Source: a virus. Taken from it: a DNA stretch of 42,733 nucleotides. Positions 5,179-11,412 of this stretch are shown here, in pieces (the stretch's first letter is position 1; each line of letters opens with the position of its first letter). Location: positions 1 through 42,733 of the IMG/VR virus record IMGVR_UViG_3300042884_000436; one strand, given 5' to 3'. The translations under genes and the position numbers were made by a program. The notes beneath the pieces are model-generated. The model worked only from the letters and a program-made list of their open reading frames with translations, ran no database searches and was not told the origin of the DNA.

Positions 5179-5336
5179 AACGTAGCAATTTTCGATCAGC
5201 GGCAAACATAAAAAGAACAGCCGCAACTCTCTCTAAACACACAACTATTTTTTTCGACTGATGCTTACGCATTAGTTGAAGCAACACTGCTTTGGCCGTA
5301 TGGCTGGAGGTTCCACCTATGTAATGGAGAATTACA

Positions 5337-7274
5337 ATGCAACTACCGACTGACTACCAATCCTATATTCACAAGTCCCGTTACGCACGCTTCATCGACG
5401 AGAAGGGCCGTCGTGAACACTGGGACGAAACCGTCTCGAGATACTTTGATTTCTTCGAGGAAGAGCTCGAGACCCACAACGGACACAAGGTGTCTGCTGG
5501 TCTGCGCAGTGAGCTCGAGGACGCTGTCCTAAGCCTCGCCGTCATGCCATCCATGCGTGCGCTGATGACCGCAGGAGAGGCTCTGAAGCGCGAGAGCGTT
5601 GCTGGCTACAACTGTAGCTACCTACCCATAGATCGGCCCAAGGCGTTCGCTGAGGCTCTGTACATTCTTATGTGCGGCACAGGCGTTGGCTTCTCTGTCG
5701 AGCGTCAAGAGATCAGCAAGCTGCCTGTTGTGCCTGAGCACTTTGACCGCACTGCATTCGACATTATTGTGGGCGACAGTAAACTTGGTTGGGCAGAGGC
5801 GTACCACACACTACTGACCTGCTTATTCGCTGGCACTATTCCTAATGTGGACTACAGTCAGATCCGTCCTGCAGGTGAGCGTCTTCGCGTCTTCGGTGGC
5901 CGTGCGTCTGGCCCAGATCCTTTGCGCGACTTGTTCGAATTCACGATCCGCACCATGCGTAATGCTGCTGGCCGTAAGCTGAACAGTCTCGAGGTACACG
6001 AGATCGTCTGCAAGATCGGTGAGATTGTGGTGGTTGGTGGTGTCCGCCGCTCCGCTGAGATCAGCCTTTCGAATCTGTCCGACCAGCGCATGCGTGACGC
6101 CAAGTCTGGCAACTGGTGGATCGAGAAGCCATACCTCGCCTTGGCAAACAACTCAGCCTCTTACACTGAGAAGCCAGAGGTCGGTCAGTTCATGGACGAG
6201 TGGTCTGCACTGTACCGCTCGCGGTCTGGTGAGCGTGGCATTTTTAATCGTGAGGGAGCCATCAATAAGATCTTGCGCCTTGGTCGTCGTGACCACCGCT
6301 ACGACTTCGGCACTAACCCATGCGGTGAGATCGTGCTTCGCCCTCGCGGATTCTGCAACTTGACTGAGGCAGTGGTGCGTGAGAATGATAGCCTTGGAGA
6401 TCTGAAAGAAAAGGTGCGCCTTGCGTCGATCCTTGGCACATGGCAGTCCACCCTCACCCGCTTCAACTTCATCGAGCCAGAGTGGCGGCGCAACGCAGAG
6501 GAAGAGCGCCTGCTTGGCGTGTCCCTCACCGGCATCTATGACAATGCACTGATGCGTGGTGACAACGGTCTTGATCGTCTTGGCACGGCGCTTGAGAAGC
6601 TGAAGGCGTCCGCCATCAAGGCAAACCGTCTCGAGGCGCACGACATTGGCATCAACCCATCTGTTGCCGTCACTACGGTTAAACCGTCCGGCACTGTGTC
6701 TCAGTTGGTGAACAGCCCAAGCGGAATCCACCAAGGGCATGCCCAGTACTACATCCGGCGCGTCACTGGTGACAACAAAGATCCAATCACCGCCTTCATG
6801 GGTGATGCTGGCATTCCTAACGAGCCACACGCATCCAAGCCACAAGGCATGACGGTCTTTGCGTTTCCTGTGAAGCTTGGTGATGGTACTACCACTCGCG
6901 ATGACGTGACTGCATTGCAGCATCTCGAGCTAGTCCGCACCTACAACACGCATTGGTCAGAGCATGCAGTGTCCTGCACCATCAGCGTGAAGGAACCAGA
7001 GTGGCCTAGCGTTGGTGGCTGGGTGTTCGATCACTTCGATGACATCTGTGGCCTGTCGTTCCTGCCTCACTTCGAGGGCGACAGCTCATACACGCAGATG
7101 CCTTACGAGACGATCACCAAGGCTGAGTACGAGCAACGGCTCGCTGCTATGCCAAAGGAGATTGATTGGTCTGGCCTCGCCTTCTATGAGAAGGGGATCG
7201 ACACAGTGACTGGCACACGCGAACTTGCATGCGTTGGTAACACCTGCGAGATCGTTGACGCACAGTCTTTATAA
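5337..7274 (+). CDS. nrdJ: class II (adenosylcobalamin-dependent) ribonucleotide reductase
   Basis: It reduces ribonucleotides to deoxyribonucleotides with a B12-generated thiyl radical, supplying DNA precursors. The radical Cys and its partner Glu are in NPCGEI (C329, E331). The redox pair is C93 (YNCSY) and C340 (FCNL), and the C-terminal shuttle pair is C632 and C637 (CVGNTC). The length of 645 aa and the ending fit the monomeric Lactobacillus-type triphosphate reductase, as carried by several marine phages. The start is preceded by ATGGAG. It needs no dedicated activase or small subunit, which suits a phage with an aerobic or variable-oxygen host that can supply cobalamin. Confidence 0.93.
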   Translation: MQLPTDYQSYIHKSRYARFIDEKGRREHWDETVSRYFDFFEEELETHNGHKVSAGLRSELEDAVLSLAVMPSMRALMTAGEALKRESVAGYNCSYLPIDRPKAFAEALYILMCGTGVGFSVERQEISKLPVVPEHFDRTAFDIIVGDSKLGWAEAYHTLLTCLFAGTIPNVDYSQIRPAGERLRVFGGRASGPDPLRDLFEFTIRTMRNAAGRKLNSLEVHEIVCKIGEIVVVGGVRRSAEISLSNLSDQRMRDAKSGNWWIEKPYLALANNSASYTEKPEVGQFMDEWSALYRSRSGERGIFNREGAINKILRLGRRDHRYDFGTNPCGEIVLRPRGFCNLTEAVVRENDSLGDLKEKVRLASILGTWQSTLTRFNFIEPEWRRNAEEERLLGVSLTGIYDNALMRGDNGLDRLGTALEKLKASAIKANRLEAHDIGINPSVAVTTVKPSGTVSQLVNSPSGIHQGHAQYYIRRVTGDNKDPITAFMGDAGIPNEPHASKPQGMTVFAFPVKLGDGTTTRDDVTALQHLELVRTYNTHWSEHAVSCTISVKEPEWPSVGGWVFDHFDDICGLSFLPHFEGDSSYTQMPYETITKAEYEQRLAAMPKEIDWSGLAFYEKGIDTVTGTRELACVGNTCEIVDAQSL

Positions 7275-7281
7275 CAACAGT

Positions 7282-7299
7282 GAGGGGCTTCGGCCCCTC
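7282..7299 (+). other. UUCG-capped hairpin after the reductase gene
   Basis: A perfect 7-bp stem GAGGGGC / GCCCCTC with TTCG loop lies 8 bases after the nrdJ stop. No U-run follows, so it is more likely an RNA-stability or processing hairpin than an intrinsic terminator. It resembles stem III of the hammerheads in using a C/G stem with UUCG, but no ribozyme core is present. Confidence 0.5.
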
Positions 7300-7317
7300 C
7301 AATACAAGGATGTAAGT

Positions 7318-7608
7318 ATGTTTTTAGGTGAAATTAAAGCTGAAGCCCTTCGGATATGGGATATCCGCGACAGGGATCTGATTGGCGACAATCGTTTTGT
7401 TGAGATGACGCGCCCCCGCATGGCGCTGTACAAGGTCTATCGAGATCGGGGTATGTCACTGACGCAGATCGGTCGCTACTTAAAGCGTGATCACTCTACT
7501 GTTCTGAGTGGCCTGCGCAGGATCGAAGTCGTGATGGCAGAAGACCCGACCTACAGGGAGCAGGTCGAGTCTCTCGCTTCATTTTCTATGAATGATCTTA
7601 AACTCTGA
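7318..7608 (+). CDS. DnaA domain IV-like DNA-binding protein (96 aa)
   Basis: The segment from about 47 to 70 (SLTQIGRYLKRDHSTVLSGL, then RRIE) is the DnaA signature of domain IV, the helix-turn-helix that binds DnaA boxes: S-L-x-x-I-G-x-x-x-x-R-D-H-S-T-V-x-x-x-x-x-x-I. The preceding residues can form the other domain IV helices. There is no AAA+ ATPase domain, so it cannot initiate replication alone. It may occupy host DnaA boxes or phage sites, or act as a repressor. The ATG at 7318 is preceded by AAGGATG, and a longer in-frame version would run through the hairpin and the reductase gene. Its 3' end overlaps the convergent gene by 30 bases. Confidence 0.85.
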   Translation: MFLGEIKAEALRIWDIRDRDLIGDNRFVEMTRPRMALYKVYRDRGMSLTQIGRYLKRDHSTVLSGLRRIEVVMAEDPTYREQVESLASFSMNDLKL

Positions 7609-8040
7609 TATCGGAACCTCAATCATAGGTTCCTTATCCTCCCAGTCCCCGCGCTTGGTTGTTCCACCGAACACGATATTGATGGGGGCTGGGACATTGA
7701 TATAACCAACGCAGTCCTGCCACTCCACGATCAGCATCGATCTGATGCCCGTGTCTCGAGATAGCGACAACAGGTTCATGTATTTGTGCAGCGAGACTTG
7801 ATAGGTGGGGTACGTGTGTATCGGATTCCCCCGCGACTTGAGCTCTGCCCAAGACATGATCTCCTTCCCCCGCAGCAGCGCAAAGTCTGCTGAGTAGCGG
7901 CGAGGAAGCTTTGCAACCTCCACCCCCCACTTATCCGCCAGCACAGTGATGACGGCTCGCTCATTAGCTAGTGTTGTTTCGTTCTCATATATCAACTGAC
8001 CATCTTTCTCTGCTGTTTCCAAAGGGATAACACTAAGCAC
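7579..8040 (-). CDS. PD-(D/E)XK nuclease-like protein (153 aa)
   Basis: The core pattern of the PD-(D/E)XK fold is visible: SADFALL (D52) followed by a strand with E66-L-K68 (WAELKSR), then a helix with YQVSLHKYMNL, as in many phage recombination endonucleases. It probably cleaves DNA during replication or recombination. It is the last gene of the - strand replication operon. The start is uncertain: GTG at 8040 overlaps the preceding gene by 49 bases, while a TTG at 7995 overlaps its stop. The nuclease call is inferred from spacing of acidic residues and Lys, not from clear family identity. Confidence 0.6.
   Translation of the reverse strand: MLSVIPLETAEKDGQLIYENETTLANERAVITVLADKWGVEVAKLPRRYSADFALLRGKEIMSWAELKSRGNPIHTYPTYQVSLHKYMNLLSLSRDTGIRSMLIVEWQDCVGYINVPAPINIVFGGTTKRGDWEDKEPMIEVPISEFKIIHRK
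7613..7633 (+). terminator. hairpin terminator candidate for the left operon
   Basis: GGAACCT (7613-7619) / AGGTTCC (7627-7633) forms a 7-bp stem with a 7-base loop, 5 bases after the stop of the DnaA-like gene, followed by TTATCC. The U-run is poor, so termination may be partial or Rho-assisted. It lies inside the 3' coding end of the opposing gene, so it is constrained in both strands. Confidence 0.4.
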
Positions 8041-8300
8041 TCGACTAGTGAACGCGACCAGTAAGGATCAGCATCAAGCGGTATGTCGTCGATAGCCGCT
8101 CTCCGACCTTCCTTAGTTGGTATCGCAAATATTCTCTCCGCAAGACAACCCACCATGTGATCTCTGACCAGAGCGCGGAAGTTTTCCGGCACATTGCGCT
8201 CGATCCACTGCATTCTTTCTTCATGTGTATCTCCCCTTGCTGCTTGCTCTGCCCAGACCATCGACTTCAGGCGCTGCGCCTTCGGTCCGATCTTCTTCAC
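7992..8300 (-). CDS. hypothetical phage protein (102 aa)
   Basis: No family is recognised. The protein is helical and basic, with a Trp-rich N-terminal half. The GTG start overlaps the stop of the preceding Hjc-like gene (GTGA), so the two are translationally coupled and may work together. It lies between two nuclease-like genes. There are no membrane or metal-binding motifs. Confidence 0.65.
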   Translation of the reverse strand: MKKIGPKAQRLKSMVWAEQAARGDTHEERMQWIERNVPENFRALVRDHMVGCLAERIFAIPTKEGRRAAIDDIPLDADPYWSRSLVECLVLSLWKQQRKMVS

Positions 8301-8602
8301 TGCATAAGGCCTAGCAATGTAGTAAGCGGAATGACGGCGACTGACTTCTCGTTGTCTGCACGAAGGATCAGGCCAGCGTTCTCACCCAACGCCTCCAACA
8401 TCCAAGCCGGAAGCTCCTTCCTGCGCTTAGCCTCAAACACCCAAGGCTTGTCACTGAATGATGGTGTGATCTCCACGTCACCCTTGGCATAGCTGGTTGC
8501 GCCAGACAGGGGAACGCGCTGAGCGGACAAGCCATACTTCTTGGCCTCATTGACCAGCTCGCGCTCGTACACCGCGCCCTTGGTTCTCGACATCTTTCCC
8601 AT
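8297..8602 (-). CDS. Holliday-junction-resolvase-like PD-(D/E)XK protein (101 aa)
   Basis: It is about as long as archaeal-type Hjc and small phage resolvases, and shows the expected order: basic N-terminus with GAVYERELV (E13), then RVPLSGA, GDVEI (D42) and VFEAKRRKE (E57, K59). The likely role is cutting branched replication or recombination intermediates before packaging. GGGGGT upstream supports the start at 8602. Another PD-(D/E)XK frame follows two genes later, so the phage has two small nucleases of this fold in one operon. Confidence 0.75.
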   Translation of the reverse strand: MGKMSRTKGAVYERELVNEAKKYGLSAQRVPLSGATSYAKGDVEITPSFSDKPWVFEAKRRKELPAWMLEALGENAGLILRADNEKSVAVIPLTTLLGLMQ

Positions 8603-8604
8603 AG

Positions 8605-8850
8605 TTACCCCCGTTCAAACGTGTATTTGATTTCTTGCCAGATCGTCCGGCCATCGAAGATCCTGCGCAGAATGTAGCCCCTAGCTACAGAGACCACCGT
8701 AAAGATGCCGGTGATGATCAGGTTCTGTGTCCATGTGACAGGGATATCCATTGCCGTCGCGACGAAGTACCAAGTGACCAGCGAGATAAAGAACCCCACC
8801 GTCGTGTTGGTCACCGCCTCCATGAGGCTATCCATCTTGTGCTGTTTCAT
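8605..8850 (-). CDS. DUF7220-like small membrane protein (81 aa)
   Basis: It has two hydrophobic helices (about 17-35 and 44-57) joined by a short loop. The N-terminal SLMEAVTNTTVGFFIS and the central TVVSVARGYILRR segments match a membrane protein family found in many phages and prophages (as I recall, DUF7220). The function is unknown. It starts by ATGA overlap with the preceding gene. Confidence 0.75.
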   Translation of the reverse strand: MKQHKMDSLMEAVTNTTVGFFISLVTWYFVATAMDIPVTWTQNLIITGIFTVVSVARGYILRRIFDGRTIWQEIKYTFERG

Positions 8851-9191
8851 GACCCCGACTCCAACAGATCACAGACCTTTCGAAGCGCGTCCTTATGACG
8901 CACCTTGAGATCGTCTTCCCAAGCCCAGTCGCCATTTGCCGACTCGACTATGCGTCGCACAACCTCTGGCGACGATTCCTCCGGATCCCACTGCTCCTCT
9001 AAGCCATAGCAAGAGCAGTGACTGCCATCTACTAGCCAAAGCTTGTTGTCTCGCTTGAATATAACGAGGCTCTCTCCGCTGTAGTTCTCGTATTCATACG
9101 CAGCGAATAGAACCTCTGGCTCAGGCTCGCTCATGTCAAAATTGTTCTGCACGTCCCCCCAATTAGAGAAGATGTCAAAGTAAACGCTCAT
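8847..9191 (-). CDS. conserved-type phage protein with HCSCYG motif (114 aa)
   Basis: The central segment (LWLVDGSHCSCYGLEEQW, followed by DPEE) is a pattern I recognise from uncharacterised proteins of many phages: acidic residues, then a strand, then S-H-C-S-C-Y-G-x-E-x-Q-W. The two Cys and His might bind a metal. The start is at 9191, chosen because AAGGG lies just upstream and the previous gene stops at 9193; longer in-frame versions would run through that gene. Confidence 0.75.
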   Translation of the reverse strand: MSVYFDIFSNWGDVQNNFDMSEPEPEVLFAAYEYENYSGESLVIFKRDNKLWLVDGSHCSCYGLEEQWDPEESSPEVVRRIVESANGDWAWEDDLKVRHKDALRKVCDLLESGS

Positions 9192-9192
9192 C

Positions 9193-10110
9193 TCAATTCC
9201 CTTCATCCTTGATTGTGTAGTGGTGTGGGTTCTTGTCGCCGTGGATCTCGACGTTCTTCCCCGCCAGCTCGTTGAGCTGCTCATAGAAGTTGACGCTGCG
9301 CGGAGGACGATCATCCTCACACTTGCCTTGGATCATCGCGTCACGCAGCACGACCAGCGAGCAGATCGCTTTAGTCACATGGCTGAGCTGAGAGTCCGGA
9401 TCGATGTCTTCACCCTCCCACCAACTGAACAGGTGACGGATGGTGGCGTCGTAATAGACAGATGCCCTTACGCCTACACCGCGATAGTTGTGGCGACCGT
9501 ACTTCAGTGCGCCTTCGAGCATCCCTACTCCTACCTCAGCTAGTACTGCTGCTGATACGGTGGACATGGGAGCTTTCTTTATTCCGACAGCGTCTTTCGG
9601 GTTCGTTGGCTTCTGGGTTTTGTTTGGTTTTATTACCGGCTGGGTGTTGTACGCAGATCTTTCGGGGATAATTATCGGGACCGTGTCGTCATCAATCTCT
9701 TGGGCATGCCGCCAGAAAACGATGTCGCCATCTTTACCGGAGTGCTTCCAGAAAAGCTTAGCCGCATCCCTCTCCATCAGCGCTTGACCACCACGCACAA
9801 CAACATCGACCATACCTGACGGTCGCGGCTCATGCTTCTTCGCGCCCTTCCAAGCTGTCCAGTAAACGGTTGGCTTCTCTTGAACGTAACGCCAAGTAAG
9901 AATGTCGGTTGGGAGTCCGTTGTGTCGCCAGTCTAGATTGTCGGCCTCGTTCTCTAACGTATCGCCACCACGAGTCCACACTTCGACCCGTCCATGCGGC
10001 ATCAACGCGAGACTGTTGGCTTCCCACCAAGTCCAGCCTTCATTCAGATCTCCGTACATATATAAGCGCTCGTTTTCCTGCATCTTGCGCATGTATTCCT
10101 GCTCATCCAT
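9193..10110 (-). CDS. dATP/dGTP diphosphohydrolase-like protein with N-terminal repeats (305 aa)
   Basis: The C-terminal domain (about 168-270) has the pattern of the phage dATP/dGTP diphosphohydrolase N-terminal family (DUF5664): NPKDAVG, then GALKYGRHNYR, then YYDATIRHLFSWWEGE and a helix with D and K residues. It would hydrolyse deoxynucleoside triphosphates and shape the dNTP pool. The N-terminal 160 residues hold two similar units (about 41-76 and 100-138), each with G-x-V-x-V-x-x-RGG and a D-I-x-x-W-R/H pattern, which I know from other phage proteins without a function. The ATG overlaps the end of the Ref-like gene. Confidence 0.7.
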   Translation of the reverse strand: MDEQEYMRKMQENERLYMYGDLNEGWTWWEANSLALMPHGRVEVWTRGGDTLENEADNLDWRHNGLPTDILTWRYVQEKPTVYWTAWKGAKKHEPRPSGMVDVVVRGGQALMERDAAKLFWKHSGKDGDIVFWRHAQEIDDDTVPIIIPERSAYNTQPVIKPNKTQKPTNPKDAVGIKKAPMSTVSAAVLAEVGVGMLEGALKYGRHNYRGVGVRASVYYDATIRHLFSWWEGEDIDPDSQLSHVTKAICSLVVLRDAMIQGKCEDDRPPRSVNFYEQLNELAGKNVEIHGDKNPHHYTIKDEGN

Positions 10111-10414
10111 TGTCGTTCTCCCTAACTAGGAGCTGGCACTCAGCCAGTAACTCCTCTTGTGTTCCAAACATCTCTTCGAACCTGCGCTTCCAAGGGTGGA
10201 CCGACACGAAATCACCCTTGCCGTCACCACCTTGGTGATGCAGGTAGCAAAGCGGAATCGTCTTGAAGTGAGCGCCGGTTTTCGTGCGCCCATCTATGTG
10301 ATGGATTGAGATCTCTGGCTGATGAAAGCCGATCTTCTTGCACGCAACACAGCCAAGCTGGCCGACCGCATCCATCCATCTCCGCTCTGCAGGTGTCGGC
10401 GTCCGTCCCTTCAT
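10103..10414 (-). CDS. Ref-like (RecA-dependent nuclease family) protein (103 aa)
   Basis: It matches the core of phage P1 Ref: CVACKK (C22, C25), SIHHIDGRTKTG (H38, H39), TIPLCYLHHQG (C56, H59, H60) and HPWKRRFEEMFGTQEELL at the end. In P1 this HNH-related enzyme makes RecA-directed double-strand breaks. Here it would take part in recombination in the replication operon. P1 Ref has an extra N-terminal DNA-binding region that is absent here, as in most short phage versions. Confidence 0.82.
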   Translation of the reverse strand: MKGRTPTPAERRWMDAVGQLGCVACKKIGFHQPEISIHHIDGRTKTGAHFKTIPLCYLHHQGGDGKGDFVSVHPWKRRFEEMFGTQEELLAECQLLVRENDNG

Positions 10415-10416
10415 CC

Positions 10417-10836
10417 TCAGTACTTCTTGCCACCATCCCGCATGCGGTTCTCGATCTTGTGATCCTCGCGGCTCATGTTGTAGAGAATCTTCTCCATGAT
10501 GGCCTCACCAATGTCGAAGCCCTTGGCTGCTGACAGGTCAAAGATCCGGATCACCGCATCAGCGAGCTCAACCTCGAGCCCTGAGCGATGAGGAAGCTTG
10601 TCGTCCATCAATCCCTTGCGGTCAGCCTCCATCGCCTCTGCGACTTCGCTGACGATGAGCATCAGCACCTCGCCTACATTGCGCGTTTCATGGGTCGACT
10701 GACCCGTCTTGAGATCCGTCCACCAGCCAGCGGCTTTATTGATGTCGAAGATTGTGCGGGACAGGGCCGTCACTACAGAGGCGTAAATAAGCAGCCCCTC
10801 TTCCGACTTGTTCCTGCCAGTGAATGGATTATTCAT
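10417..10836 (-). CDS. MazG-like nucleotide pyrophosphohydrolase (139 aa)
   Basis: This is an all-alpha NTP pyrophosphatase: the signature E-x-x-E (E64, E67), then about 22 residues, then E-x-x-D (E90, D93), binds Mg ions for hydrolysis of nucleoside triphosphates to monophosphates. Phage versions probably remove unwanted dNTPs or alter (p)ppGpp-type signals. It sits beside the dATP/dGTP-diphosphohydrolase-like gene, so the phage has two enzymes acting on nucleotide pools plus its own reductase. Confidence 0.82.
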   Translation of the reverse strand: MNNPFTGRNKSEEGLLIYASVVTALSRTIFDINKAAGWWTDLKTGQSTHETRNVGEVLMLIVSEVAEAMEADRKGLMDDKLPHRSGLEVELADAVIRIFDLSAAKGFDIGEAIMEKILYNMSREDHKIENRMRDGGKKY

Positions 10837-11165
10837 GTGTTGTATGCCTTTCGTTCTAAGCGCAGCGTTGCCGCCTTTGTTCTCCAGTATTCAAAGGCGA
10901 TCTCTCTCGCCTTCAGCTCTGCCTTGGCATAGGCAAGGTCGCCCTTAGCTACACCGTGGTCGAGTCGCGCCGTATAGACCGCATCACTTTCGTCTGCGTA
11001 CCGTGCTTGCGCTGCCGCACTCTTGTTGCCGTTCATTTCACCCTCGAGCATTGCCTTAGCAATGACCCGCTTGACGTCGGCCTCTGTCTTTAGGACGCGA
11101 TACTCTGCGTCGCGCAACATGACGGCCACCTCGCGGATGGCCTGAGCGAAGTTCTCTTCAGTCAT
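10833..11165 (-). CDS. helical hypothetical phage protein (110 aa)
   Basis: It is almost entirely helical and charged, likely a coiled coil (about 40-105), ending in AFEYWRTKAATLRLERKA, a pattern I recall from uncharacterised proteins near replication genes of other phages. No catalytic motif is seen. It overlaps both neighbours by 4-8 bases. Confidence 0.7.
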   Translation of the reverse strand: MTEENFAQAIREVAVMLRDAEYRVLKTEADVKRVIAKAMLEGEMNGNKSAAAQARYADESDAVYTARLDHGVAKGDLAYAKAELKAREIAFEYWRTKAATLRLERKAYNT

Positions 11166-11412
11166 CTTCGCCGACCATCATGCGGATGTGTTCCATCTTT
11201 GCGATCTCTAGTGTCGATACGATGTCTGGGATGTAGGCCTCAGTCGATGCCATGAACAGGCCACCATTCTTTTTCCAGCCGACAAGCATCAGCGTGTCGA
11301 ACGACTCCGCTTGCTCAAGCGCTGCGGTTAAAATTACTGCAGGCGGTATCGTTTCGTAGGTAACATCCGGCCCACCTTTGGGAAAACGGATCACATTGTC
11401 TTGGTCGCTCAT
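11158..11412 (-). CDS. small hypothetical phage protein (84 aa)
   Basis: The N-terminus MSDQDNVIRFPKGG is a motif seen at the start of many small phage proteins. The rest looks alpha/beta with a strand-turn TLMLVGWKKNGGLFMASTE and a final helix. No known function. It overlaps the stop of the primase-helicase by ATGA, so its translation is likely coupled to it. Confidence 0.7.
   Translation of the reverse strand: MSDQDNVIRFPKGGPDVTYETIPPAVILTAALEQAESFDTLMLVGWKKNGGLFMASTEAYIPDIVSTLEIAKMEHIRMMVGEDD

Noticed and set aside
5057-5336. Cobalamin riboswitch before nrdJ
   Set aside because: No B12 box or other conserved segment of known cobalamin riboswitches was found, only generic helices.
6153-6923. 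256-codon open frame on the - strand inside the reductase gene
   Set aside because: It is fully antisense to a gene with intact catalytic residues; the product has no recognisable pattern or start signal.
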